Source: Isoetes taiwanensis
Taxonomy: Eukaryota > Streptophyta > Lycopodiopsida > Isoetales > Isoetaceae
Length of the DNA stretch: 64,000 nucleotides
Assembly (NCBI GenBank): GCA_021234155.1
Contig: JAJEKV010000035.1
Location: 6,507,891-6,571,890, forward strand
Direction of reading: 5' to 3'
Part shown: positions 34,555-46,474 of the stretch, one piece after another
Layout of the letters: each line of letters starts with the position of its first letter
How positions within the stretch are numbered: the stretch's first letter is position 1
Position numbers and translations under genes: made by a program
Notes under the pieces: generated by a model
Database searches by the model: none
What the model was told of the DNA's origin: nothing
The model's input: the letters and a program-made list of their open reading frames with translations, nothing else

Positions 34555-35840
34555 CTTTTTTTTTTTTTTTTTTGAGGGTAAGAAGTATGATTTTCTATTA
34601 AAAAAAAGTGGCCCAAGACCTTATTACAAAGCGGCCCAGAGGCCTTATAGGAAGAAGTAGCACATGGTCACCAGATAGAAAGAATTAACACATATATAAC
34701 AATACAACCACCAAACTAGAGAACCTCAACAAAATGATGCCCCTGTACTCTGTCCAAAGCGCCCTCAACCTCTTCATTATCATAACAAGAGGATAGAGAA
34801 CCTCCTCTCCGCCCATCCAGTACTATAGAGCATATTCCTTGTACCTTCATTGCAGATACTATGGGAAAACAGTTATATTTGTGGAGCTCTACTAAAAACA
34901 TCCTTCCAGATCTTGAAGCACCCCGACATATATACCTTGGAAGAATAATTCTTTCAACATGGAGACTCAGAGGCTGGAGGTGCATTCTGAAATTCCATTC
35001 TCTTCTCTCACTTAAGTACTATGGGATACTAGTCCCTTTCCATTCGATATGTTCCTGCTACCTTGAAGCACAACCCAGGAGATGCAAGCAAAAACAAAAC
35101 AAAAAGTACTGGGGATTGCTCACCGTCTTCCACAAGAGAGATACTATGATTGGTCATCCAAAGGCACCAATCAGACCCAAAGTATCCATCACTCCGCTCC
35201 TACAGCTGCCTCAACCTCTTCTTTACAACAAAGGTATTTAGATCATGCGCCTATTTCCCAAAAAAGACCAAAAGAAATGAGCTCCATTTCTTGCTATCCT
35301 AATTACTATGGGAGGAAGCCTCTTTCATTCCTAGAAGGCTTCATCATGTTAAGGCTTCCAACAAGATGCTGCAACCCCAAGGATCCGTGGCAGCCCCATC
35401 ATTACAAACAAAAGATATGGTGAACAAAAAAAACCTGCTCAATGATATCTACCTCCTGAAGCGCACCACCGAAACATTTGAAGACAGTACCACCACAGAC
35501 AGTATATGTGTCTATATAGCCGCAGCTACTACAATGAAGAATTACAAGCCTCCCGTCCTGTAACTCTTACTTTCACCATTCCTCTTCCCCGATCATAACT
35601 GATGCTTGGGGAAGTTTTGGAAGAAGCGGCTGTATTCCATCGATTCCCTGTTGCAGCAGATCCACAAGCACGGGGAAGCAACCCCCTTTCCATCAACCAT
35701 AGCCTTGCCAGAGGCAGAAGCAGCCCAATTCGCTGCTCATCCAGCAATCGTTGCAACAACAGGTTTCTCCAAGCAGTCGGGCGGCTGCCGCCTCCGCCCT
35801 AGAAATTAGGGCGCAACATCTCCATTCCTGTTTTCTTCCC
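34555..35840 (-). mobile_element. 1.29-kb poly(A) retro-insertion
   Basis: A minus-strand insertion flanked by the 13-bp duplication. It has a poly(A) tail (poly(T) from 34556) preceded by ...CTTATTACCCTC-like LINE 3' sequence and gggccgctttgtaataaggtc-type UTR. Its 5' part (minus, from 35840) is GC-richer and opens a frame at 35759 (MLQRLLDEQRIGLLLPLARL...). No known coding domain is seen. It may be a truncated LINE, a SINE-like derivative or a processed pseudogene mobilised by a LINE. Confidence 0.8.
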
Positions 35841-36025
35841 TCCTATACAATTCTACAGTGTACCAGCATACTTATTACTGCTAAGGTTTTTCCCTTGAAA
35901 ACCCTTCAGGGCGGGTGTTTTTTAATCCTGACAGTAATATGCTTGCTGCTCTCTTTTTGTTTGGGTCCCATAGGCCAATTGGTCTCCGTGGACGATAAAA
36001 AAATTTATTCTATTCTATTCTAATT
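35841..36025 (+). mobile_element. LINE-A copy, 3' part with (TTCTA)n tail
   Basis: Resumes the interrupted LINE-A: tacagtgtaccagcatact, gctaaggtttttccc, the aaaacccttcagggcgggtg stem and gtggacgataaaa, then ttctattctattcta. The junctions with 33905-34554 are seamless once the insertion and one 13-bp repeat are removed. Confidence 0.85.
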
Positions 36026-36602
36026 TTATCGTACATCTATTCCGCAATACAATTTTGGTTTGAGAAGGATAGGTGGAGAATAACTACAAGATTTTGAACT
36101 TCGTATATGTGTGCGAATGTTTTTCTTATTTCTCTATCATATCATCAACCTTTTTAATTTGGAAATTTCCGGTTTGTCCAAAAAGTTTTTTGGAATTTAT
36201 TTTAGCATGATTTCCTAAGATTTTAAACGTTTTGGACTGCCGGCAAATATTTCCGACTTCCAAAAATCTTGATTTTTTTTTAAACATGTTTTCTCCCTTT
36301 CCAGAACTCCAGAAATCAGGCATTCCTGGTAGCCGATCATCCTGTGTATTTTCAAGTGGTGGTTTAGGCATGCATGTCGGCCATCAGTCTGCAGGTAAGA
36401 ATTTCGCTCTTCCAAAGAATTTTTTTTTTAAATGGGAAAAAAGTGCGGATGGATGTGTCGATGTGAATCAGTCTGGCATGCAGGGATTTTTTTTTTATGG
36501 ATATGTGCGCCAGAGTTCGGGTCCTGTGGCCAAAGCCAGATAGATCACTGTCTTCTGTAAGCACATGTTTTCAAGAATTTATTCTTTATATCTTTCTTAA
36601 AT

Positions 36603-36695
36603 GTCGATCCAGGGAGGCCTGAAGTTTGGGTTGCCAGCTCTGTCTATTGGGAAAACCGTGATGACAAAGCACGGGCGCTAACATATGTTGAAAAG
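36603..36695 (+). pseudogene. APC7: APC7 exon fragment
   Basis: An uninterrupted plus-strand stretch encodes VDPGRPEVWVASSVYW followed by ENRDDKARALTYVEK and ends at a donor (AAG/gtaggt). This matches the tetratricopeptide segment of anaphase-promoting complex subunit 7 in plants (DPxRPEVxVAxSVxWExxD...ALxYAEK), a scaffold of the APC/C ubiquitin ligase. The following APC7 exon was not found in the next 3 kb and nothing upstream continues it, so I treat it as a captured or isolated fragment. The 5' exon limit is unclear. Confidence 0.7.
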
Positions 36696-39664
36696 GTAGG
36701 TGGCATATAAACAGGACACAGAAACATTGCCATCAGTGTTTTTTTCCTAATTCAACAATAAGTGCTATTTTCAATTTATAGCTGTGCAACTTGTGTAGGC
36801 TCAATTGCTCAATTGTATAGCTGCAATTGCTCATGTTTGCTAATTCTTTTTAGAGCATTCGGGTGGATGAAAGACATGTGCCGACATAACTGGATTATTT
36901 ATCGTGCATGCATGTTTTTTCATGCAACAAAGGAAATGGGGCGCTCCTGCATAAATACAGGGATCTAAACCATGCTTCTCTCGCCATTGGCCATGCTGAA
37001 TACCCTGCCATCATGCTATAAATGACTGGTAGTAGTGGCAATTTCTAGGAACAGAATTTTAATAGGAGTTGTAGTTTCAGCAAATTTTAATAGGAGTTGT
37101 AGGATCAACAATGGCCTTTTGTTTTTCAATCGCTTTCTTTTCAGCTTTTCAGGTGTTAACGACTTATTCAAGCTACACATTCTGAAACTACTATGCATCC
37201 AGTTTTACATTGAGAAGGTGAGATCTCTACCTCAGTAAATTAATTTGATGCTGCAGATAATACTTATACATGCCTGCTGAAGTGATTCTTATATTGCATT
37301 TCTTGCACATAGGCGATTCCTAGGAGACTGGTTCCCATGGTACCTGTAACACATCATATCATGCTTAAAAAGGTGAGGCAAGAACAATGTATTTTTACTC
37401 TATGATGTTCTGATTGGTCTATTGGCTAGGCAAAATTAGCTTTCTTGCATTGGTGCTTCTAATTGATCGTCCCAGCTCCACATGGTTTTATCACTCGGAC
37501 TTCAGATGTCAATTCGCATAATGATTTTAGTATCATTCCACCACCAAACAAGAGGTTCAATATCTTTTTCTCTATAAGATGCACTGGAAGAAATACAAGA
37601 TGTGCTGTGAATTTCTTCCCAGCTTATAATAGTTTATCTAGGGCTGTGAATGTAGCAATACGTCTTTAGCCAAGCTGTCCGTCTTATACACAAGACCTTG
37701 AACATGAAAAGTTTGGATGCCAAGCCCTGATATTGCCAGACCAGGATTATCTCTTTCTTAAATTTCGTTTTATGCCACTATTGCTTTGGATAGTTTTTCT
37801 CTTGCTGCATCTAGGAGCAAGTAAATTGAAGAGGAATGTGGTTGCATTTGATTTGATGCGATGGTTGGATGGATCTAGGACGCGGCCAGTAAATTCCAAT
37901 ATTCCAAAGAGTGGATCCCTTTTGCTCTAATTTATATGCAGATCTAAGTCCCCCTTGATGCACATGGTAATTAACAACTGCATATTTGCTGCTTTCTATT
38001 GCACATCTTTTGTTTTGAGCTTCTGTAACGGATGGGAAAAACAGTTTTGAGACTAATCATAGATGCCCATCTCAGATGCAGACCTCATGTTCCAAATAGA
38101 GCTGCATTCCGGTTGCTATGTGGACGTTTTTAAGATGCTAATACCCTGGAGGTATCATGTTTTTCTGCGCCATTCTTCAAATCCATGGATCAAGAGCATT
38201 TCTTAGAGCATATTAATTAGATTTGATGAATGTGGTACAGACCTGGAGCATTAGAAATTCCGTAGATGATCCACGCTTCTAAAGTCTTTTTATTATGTTA
38301 GCTTCAGACATTATTGATCGGGGATTGTCCTTCTCACTTACTTGATTGAAGATATATTTGAAAAGGATCTGGATACTAGCTTAGTGTAATTATATCCATG
38401 AATGTAACTTTCACTTTGATCTGCAGAGATGATTGAGGAAATTGAAATCAGTGCCTATTAGGAGAATATAGCGACGTGCATGGAGCCCAAAGCATGTCCA
38501 AGGTATTAGCTAAGCTTTGTGTATTAGAGGAGTTCTTATGATGCTAGCTTTTAGATTATTGATCCAAGGTTCTTCTACGTCTGCAATGTATTTTTACTTG
38601 CTTGATTGATATATTTGAAAATGATTTGGATGCTACATTAGTGCAATAATCCATGTATCTGCTGCTACTTTGATCTTCTGAGATGATTTAAAAAATGTAA
38701 ATCTGGAAGGGCAGTGCACAATGGGAGAATGTAGATTTTAACGATGCTGCATATCTCATCATTGGCTGACTCAAGGCATGACTCCATGTGTCAATGTTAA
38801 CATAGATTGTTTTAATTGCTGAGAATCATGGCTCTTGCAAGGATGATTTGCTGCTGACAGTGTATTACAGTTATTCCTGCATCATATATTTGGGGAAGAA
38901 CAAAAGGCCATTTTTGAATTAAGAAAATCATGTTCAATTGTCTATGTAGTTTTGTTTGGTCATATATTTGCAACTTTATCTTTCGTCACCCTTTGACACC
39001 TCTTTTGAATCAAAGATCTTATAGGATTGGCAGTTTCTTTGTCACCTTGGCCAAACCCAGGAACAAAATGTACTTGCAGAACATGTGTGCAACATATCCA
39101 TGGGTGCAATGGTACAGTTAAATGTTTTCTTTTGAAAAATGATCTCTTTCATTGCAAGGTCTTGCATTTCCTTCAGACTAGGCTCCACGTAAAAACATGA
39201 CTATGGAAGCTTTTGCAGTAATGTTCTGAGATCGCTTGCTTAACTGGAATGGAGCGACAAAGTTTGAAGATATAGTCACTCTTTTGTAATGTGTAGATGC
39301 CTAAATGGCGAGCATGTCTGGCATTTTACAATCCCTTCTGCAAATCCATGGTGCAGATACTTGAACTGAAAATGGGCATATTCATATACATGGTTTGCGA
39401 CAGAGTAGCAGCTGCAGCCCATTATAATGTAAATACTTAACTTTGCAAAGATAGTATCAAATGGATCATTCTGCAAAGACAGAATATCAACTGGATCATT
39501 GATTGTGATATAGTGACAGTAATCCAGCAAGTATGGCTATAGTTGGAAAGAATAATATGTACGTACCATTTGGGAAAGTATGGATATAGTTGGAGAAAAT
39601 GAAATGCTCATATCATTTGGAAATCCTAGCGTCTATACATAGATGGATATTAATTGCCAGAGAT
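36696..39664. other. No gene recognised
   Basis: Contains exon-like segments with splice-like borders (for example 37315-37371, acceptor ...cacatag and donor aaaaag/gtgagg; and 37477-37669) but no product I recognise. They may belong with the APC7 fragment or be captured DNA. Confidence 0.35.
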
Positions 39665-40160
39665 TCTTACTAATTTGACTGCCAGACCATGAATTCTCAA
39701 TCCGATAGATACAGTTCATAATGACGCAGCTATGCAGTTTAGATATTCTCATATACAGTTGCCTCCTTTTCGGAGATTTGCTTCATCCTACTCTTACAGT
39801 TCTCTCTTTCTTGGAGATTTGCTTTGTCCTTCTGGTAAGTTATATCATGGTACATTTAATACTGTTTTCAATTGCATTGTAGATAATAGAGCCACATGCC
39901 AAGTACATGCTAGAGATTCTCATGATTCATTTGCTAGAGCCTGAATTCTCAATCAGGTGCACAAAATTCATTAAGTTCATTATCACACTATTTGGAGATT
40001 TGCGTCGTCTCACTGGTAAGGTATATCTGGTACATTTGCTGATGTTTTGCAATTGCATTGTAGATAATGGAGCCACATGCCAAGTATATACTGAATTCTC
40101 AATCTGTTGGACGCAGTTCATTATGACACTATTTGGAGATTTGCTTCTTTTTCTTGTCGT
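39665..40160. repeat. Tandem repeat with splice-like borders, about 2.5 units
   Basis: Repeated order: gaattctcaatc, gttcattatgac, ggagatttgcttc, then GGTAAG, a short AT-rich tract, cattgtag and ataat.gagccacatgcc. Full units lie at about 39688-39930 and 39946-40085, with a partial unit to 40145. Confidence 0.75.
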
Positions 40161-41612
40161 GATCTCATGTGGTTGATCTCATAGAGTACAACAGTTTGAG
40201 ACAATGTTCATCTCCACTATATATAGCATATTTATTTGTACAAAATCCAGCAGTTCAGTTGAGAGTTGAACAAGGCATTGCATCATGCTATTTGATAAGG
40301 ATCTTTGTAAGGTATATCTTATTTCTACATTCACTGCAGTTGTTTTGTTATTTCTTTGTAGACCATATAATTTTGGTATCAAACCCCTTAACAAGTGCAA
40401 AAAGTTAAAAAAAGAGCCCAGGCATGTCCTTTTGGAAAATCCAAAGTCAGGGGAATGTTCTACTCAAGAAACCTTTTGATTCATGATTCCTAAACAACAT
40501 GAGCATTTTATCAAGCCATCAATGACAACGTTTATTAAGCCATTGATGCCAAATGTAAAGTAAATTTCCTCTATTGTATTCAAGATGTATGTAATCTCGG
40601 GAAAGAATCGCAGTCCTCCAAGATGTACTTTCATGTAATGTAATGGCAAAATGTTGGGTGTAGTAAAAAACAAATTACTCCCAAATTTGTTGGGTGTTGG
40701 GTTTCACTTGCTCCCAAATTTGTTATGTCACTATTTCAAATATTAAGTGGCTAGGGTATATGGGCTCAAATGTTGTTTAAGTGTTTGGTTTTATGGGCTC
40801 ATATGTTGTTTACGTTGGGCAAGTGGTTCTTTACAAAGATTAAGATGAAATAAGTTCATCTTAGAAAAGTAATAAAAAAATGTGCAATATCATAAGTCCA
40901 TACGCTTTATGTTTGCACTAAAGCTTGACTATTGGCATTCTTCAATTTAATAATCCAACATGTCCAACGCCTAAGTGGGGCACGATCAAGATAATACTCA
41001 CCCATATCCCTAGCTATGGTCTTCCTTTGCAATGTTTCCTTACTTCTACTCCTAATTCAATAAGAATTTCAAATGTAGGCATATCATATATATTTCTAGA
41101 AACCACTATGACCACATATCACACCTTCCAAGTTTCATAATGGCAAATGCAAAACTTTGACACGCATTTTTGTCCATTGCATTCTTTGTCCTATGGTGTA
41201 GTTCAAAAATTAGAGACTCCGTTTGTTCACAACCATCAAGGCCTACTCATCATAATAAAATCATACCTCTCTCCGAACCAAAAACGGGCATACCTAACTT
41301 CAACTATAACTATTGTTGTTATTACATTGCAACACAAATGTCTATACCGATGCCTCATCATAAAACCATTACAGTAGAAAAAACATATAAACAAAACAAT
41401 GCACTACAACATCTCTACAGTTCAACATCTGAGATCAGATCCACAATTTTTTGCACAATGGTTTCTTTATCTTTATCTCTTAAAAGCTTGATCGCGGACG
41501 ATAAGAACACATTCAATTCAATTTAATTCTATTCTGTATTACCTTGCCCCTCCAGACCACTTTGTTATTCTAGACAACAATGAAACAAGCCCCTCTTCAA
41601 ATTGTTACTAAA
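40161..41612. other. No gene recognised; interior of the Helitron ending at 41640?
   Basis: AT-rich. At about 41490-41536 the phrase gcggacgataaga...ttctattctg resembles the LINE-A 3' tail. Confidence 0.35.
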
Positions 41613-41640
41613 GCCCGGCAACGCCGGGCACCGTAACTAG
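41613..41640 (+). other. Helitron 3' terminus
   Basis: Perfect 7-bp stem 41613-41619 with 41623-41629, loop AAC, then ACCGTAACTAG ending at 41640 and followed by T. It is nearly identical to the end of the 2919-5918 Helitron. The matching 5' TC end was not located, so the element's length is unknown. Confidence 0.82.
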
Positions 41641-42339
41641 TACTTATTAACTACACAACTTAACTAGAGCGTAATAGAATAATAATGTCGATATGCCCGA
41701 TGGCAAACGACACCGTGCATTGGCAAATTGGCATTTTTAGGGGCAAGAGAACTCACATGTGCTGGACTATGTAATGGGAGTGTCTACAAATGGTTTCGTC
41801 CTGAGGCGGTATATGACTTCATTATACCAGATTACATTCGAGATAAGTTGCTTCATGTGATTGATGGTAGGCATCATGGGCAATTCAAATCAATGACTCG
41901 CATATGCATTTCACTTTTATACCGGCTAATATGTTATTTGTAGGAGAAGTGAAGATATGATGAAAGCATCTACAAAAGTTTGACATTAGGGCCCTGGTGA
42001 TGTGCTCGACTCAACTGGCTGTTCATTCGATAAATCAGAAGCCAATCTTGCTGTCTCATTTGGGGTATAATTCTCCTTCTAATCACATAAAGTGTGAGCG
42101 CCTCCAGATTGATCTGCACAAACTTTGCCCACAGAATCTGTTTCAAGGTCAAGTGTTGACACTCGACTGTGGCTGCTTCAGCAATGACAGGAGTATCAGT
42201 TTGTATACAGTTAAGGGTCTGAATATGTCCATTGCTGGAGTGATCCACCAGAGAGTGTACCTGTTTAGGTTTTGCATTTCTCAAGGCACTATTTCTATTA
42301 TATAAAGATAAAGCAAGAACTATGCAATATGGATAATTC
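41641..42339. other. No gene recognised
   Basis: Short frames on both strands (41728-41943 plus, 41970-42284 minus) have no clear domain; the minus one has a vaguely LINE-like composition. Confidence 0.35.
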
Positions 42340-42347
42340 CTACTTCA

Positions 42348-42540
42348 GATAATGCTCATCAGAAGCTATCCCTCACCGGAGTTAATAGCTTGGATATGGA
42401 ACAGAAAAATGTATGGATGGATCTCAACCTTGGGGAGCTGGAGCTTTGTCTTGGTCTTGGAAAGAAGTTTTCAGGTTCCAAAGAATTGATTAAAGAGTCC
42501 ACCATAATAAACAAACAAGCTGCTTACATGGTTCGTACCT
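42348..42540 (+). other. Exon-like segment with EAR/Aux-IAA-like motif
   Basis: After an acceptor-like ...tacttcag the plus strand reads NAHQKLSLTGVNSLDMEQ then WMDLNLGELELCLGLGKK and ends with a stop near 42540. LxLxL-type repeats resemble the repression motif of Aux/IAA domain I. The other Aux/IAA domains are absent. Chance cannot be excluded. Confidence 0.25.
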
Positions 42541-42792
42541 GATAAATACATATATAAATGAAATGTCTCCTCAAATACGTTCAAATTATAATCGAAGAAA
42601 AAAGGAGGCCTCAAATATCTTTACTGCCACATTATTAGAAGAAACTTCTCACAAGAAAACCTATTTTATCTACATGCTAGCATTAGTTTCTTGAAATCTA
42701 AAATAGTTTATCCGACAAATAAAACCTAAAAGCTTAACCCATGAATGAGACACTAATTCGTTTGGTACTCCATCATTGGTATGTTAAAGTCG

Positions 42793-42920
42793 CACGATCA
42801 ATCTCATGAGATAATGATTGTTCCAAGCATCCTCGCTGTCCAATGCTGCCGGGGCACACGATCAATCTCATGAGATAATGATTGTTCCAAGCATCCTCGC
42901 TGTCCAATGCTGCCGGGGCA
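42793..42920. repeat. 64-bp perfect tandem duplication
   Basis: 42793-42856 is repeated at 42857-42920 without visible difference and contains ctcatgag palindromes. Confidence 0.92.
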
Positions 42921-44830
42921 CAGTAACGATTCAGAACTCCACTTTTTTTAAGAACAAACAACTCTAGCGGGTGCATCATGGTAACAATGCAAAAAGTTCA
43001 TTTTCTATTGGGCTAACCAGACAAAGAATTTGATATGGTGAAGAATTGAATCTTCCTCGCGCTTGAAATGGCCCATTCTTATATATGAAGTATCCATCAT
43101 ATGTGACAACAATATCTAGAGGAAACAATATCCGCAATACATTCATAATATCTAACTCAATATATATAATCTAGAATTCTCCCTTAACCACATAGTTCCT
43201 TTTTTTTTAAATGGAAAGGACCTTAACTTGCAGGCTTTGAGGCATTCAAGGGAAACATTATATACAAGTCATTACACTATAAACAAGAAGACATGTGTAA
43301 TCATTAATTAGGTATAGAAGATGCTATAAAATATACAATTGTTGTGCAATCACTAACATGCCTTTTTAGTCTAAGTTGGTATAGCCTAATGCTAAGATAG
43401 ACAAATCATTGATCTTGCCACCCTCATAACTGATAATTGGACGAACCCTGGAATTACTCGATTGAATAAGGATCAATCCATGTCATCTAGAAGCATCTAC
43501 ATTTGCTCATAGTTACTTTGCCTTCTGCAACGTTTATCCTATCTTTTGGTTGCAACCTTTATCCTAACCTTTTGGTAGTTTTCACTCTTTTGTTTGAATG
43601 AATCACCGATGTGGACTTATTCTCCTCCCGCCTAGTATCTTGATAGCTAGAGAAAAGCCCACCAATTGCATTGAAGCACAAATACAACAGTTGAAGTTGC
43701 TTTTCACTGTATAGTTTAAAGATTTATCCCTAGTTGAATCAGCCCAAAAACATGCAAATTCCTATTTGTTTGTACAGCCACAATTGGACTACTTGATATG
43801 CAAGGTATATTGCACTTGCAACAAACATAGTTGGGATTGAAGGTTGCCCTCTAACCTCTAATGACCCTTATCGTAACAAGTATGCATTGTAAATATTCAT
43901 AAAGAGGAACCTATGTTATAAACTGTTTGAATAATTCCCAAATGCATTTCAGTGAAGCTTGTATGAGTAGGGGTGTTATTAAGGATCACTTCTTGAAGGC
44001 TTGTCTGAATGAGGAAAAAGCTGAAGTAGAAGGAGATCCCTCGTCAAAATTATATGCAAGCCACATTAGCCAAACATGTGCACATAGAAAAAAAAGCTTA
44101 CCACAGTAGGGGATGGTTCCCAATCGTTTGTGGCAGGGTTGCACTTATTGTGCACTGCACTAAAACAACTGTTCAAATCATCTTCCTTTAGATGAAAAGC
44201 AGAATTACCAGACTCTTCCACCTTGATGAAGCCGGTTCCAGTCTGCCATAGCCCTATCTATACGTTTGTACATTTATTCTAAATAAAAACACTAGGATCC
44301 GTAATCCCTCACAGTGTGATGTTGCCCTAATTCCACCATAGCCAAAACTTTATAATAATCGGTCTCCACAGAGCCATCTCCGTTAACAATCCCTCCGTCG
44401 GTGTGTAAAATCTGCAGAAAGGTTGAGAGATTAAGGGAAGAAAGAAAAGATACAAAGGGGATAAGAAAATACCAGAGGGGAGGCCTCAAGTTCGCGCAGT
44501 TTAGCATGTTCGGGGATGTCAGATTGAGATGGCCACTCCAAATTTTGAGAAGAAGGTTCGCTGCGGGAAGGCTTTGGGGGCCAGGGCAAGAATGAGGAAA
44601 ATGCCCACCGGTAGTGGGTTGGCCTCCAGTGCAAAATTTCCTAAAGCAGACTCTTGCTTCTCATACACCGCAGAAAAACGCAACAGAAAGCCAGAGGAAA
44701 ATGCTTGGAAGAAGAAGAAGGGTCGAGCTGCGCCATAGCCACGCCTACGAAGGAATGGGGTTGGATGACCGAGAGTTTACAGGCAGCAGCCAGTTTGGAG
44801 CAGTCACCAGCATATGCTAGGCATATGCCG
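42921..44830. other. No gene recognised
   Basis: AT-rich to about 44390. From 44400 to 44810 the sequence is more GC-rich and purine-rich, with overlapping frames on both strands but no recognised domain. Confidence 0.35.
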
Positions 44831-44928
44831 ACATATACGTGGATATGCCCACATACCCACACAAACGAGGGTTTGCCCGGCATATACCTGGATATGCCCA
44901 CATACCCACATAAACTAGGGTTTGCCCC
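44831..44928. repeat. 49-bp tandem duplication
   Basis: Unit beginning catatacgtggatatgccc at 44832 is repeated at 44881 with a few changes, ending in agggtttgcccc. Confidence 0.88.
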
Positions 44929-46034
44929 CCTAGGGGCAACCCAAAAAGGGTTTTAAAAAATAAAAAAACACAAATCCAAAAGAACTTACTATGCCTCTAT
45001 TGAGCCAGCTTTTGTACATCATTATTCATTATTCATTATTTTTCTTAATTCATTATTCATTATTTTTCTTTCCTTATCGGTTTTTTTGGTAAGGTTGATT
45101 GTCGGCCGTCGATTCCCAGTATATTCGCAGGATTGTTCCAGATCCACGGATATGAACACTCTGCCAAAAGAAACGCATGACAAATCCTATGGTCTAAATA
45201 AAAAGACACCCCTGCCAGAATAAACCATAGTTTGCTCAAACCATAGTTCCATTGCTCTCCCAAGAAGCTTCCGGCCTATGAACAGCAGACTTACAAATCC
45301 CTGTTCCCTGTTCCCTGCTTCTCAATGCACAAACAATCTTCGGAATTCTTCCCCACCGAGCACAACTGACAGGGCTCAATCCTGCTACTCGGCTGCAATC
45401 CGCACACCTGCAATCCATCTGCCCCAGCCGGAATCACCTGCAAGCCAGCCTGAATCATCCTGGACTTCGCGGCTTGCACTCTCCGCACTCTGCCCAAGAA
45501 TTTTCGAACTACCTCTGTGCTCACTGCAAGATTTCGAACTACCTCTGTGCTGACCCGAAGATTTGGAACCGCCGCAATCAATCGTCTTCCTGGGTCTAAC
45601 TGCTGAGAACCTGCAGGCCATGCCGGAGAAGCCAAATCCAAACCTTCTTATTCCTCTGAGAGAAGTAATGGTGGGCTTAAATATCTGGGATTCCGCCCAC
45701 ATCAGAGCCCTCCGATTTCTCTGGAATTTCTTCTACACAGTAAAAAGATTTACTGTACTCGCCGGATCCGTTGGCACCCCTGCCAAACAAAGAAAGGCCC
45801 ATGCAGCTTTATCCTTCCATTCTCGGACCATGCACACAAACCACAAAAAAAATTGCATGCCATAGCCTATTTTGGATATACGGCAATAAGCAGCTCAAAC
45901 CATTCTAAAAATACCCTCAAAATACGATTTGCAATACAATACAGCCGCCAAATCTAGGCCCAACCATGCCAGAGATACCCTCCCCAAATACCAAACGAAA
46001 TAATAGAACATACTGAGCCAGCTTTTGTACATCT
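44929..46034. other. Intergenic or 5' leader-like sequence
   Basis: Holds an attcattatt duplication (45020-45070) and a 30-bp repeat (45503 and 45533, ttcgaactacctctgtgct). Frames on both strands (for example 45563-45865) show no known domain. Confidence 0.35.
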
Positions 46035-46474
46035 TTATTTAGAATTTCGGATTTGCAACGATCTGATGGTCTCTTTCCTCAGCAATATTCTGGGTCTGTT
46101 CCTTTTCTTGGATCCGACTGTCATTCTTAAACTCTGAATCATTTTTCTCACGTTGTTCTTCTTCTGCTGATTCAACCACATGGGGTTTTTCCTTTTATGT
46201 TTAGATTTCTTTCCATCCGCTGTGAAGCTTGCAGCAACTCTGGTGACATACATTTGGGTTTGGAATTCTTTTGTTGCATATTCGAACTCTCATTTTGCAA
46301 TTTTTATTCAGTTGACAAAACAAGATGTCCTTTCCGTGAATTTGATTCTCAGCCAAAAATTCTGGCCATCCTGCTGCTAAATACACTTTGTCTCCCATAG
46401 TCTTTAACTGAACAACAATTTTGTGGCCGCTTGGGCCCATCAGCTACAGGATTCTGGAATCCCCTATCAATTTC
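46035..46474 (-). pseudogene. B3 DNA-binding-domain gene fragment
   Basis: Minus strand, after an acceptor ...aatgcag at 46478-46475, reads RIL*LMGPSGHKIVVQLK then YLAAGWPEFLAENQIHGKDI and LFCQLNKNCKMRVRI. This is the second half of a plant B3 domain, REM-like, a plant-specific transcription factor fold. A TAG stop lies just before MGPSG and the frame must shift to reach the Lys/Arg-rich continuation (KKSKHKRKNPMWLNQQKKNN, 46035-46253). The N-terminal half of the domain was not found. It may be a broken gene or a captured exon. Confidence 0.65.

Noticed and set aside
44641-44956. 100-codon plus-strand open frame with YTWICPHTHT repeats
   Set aside because: It follows the 49-bp tandem duplication; no domain or gene context.
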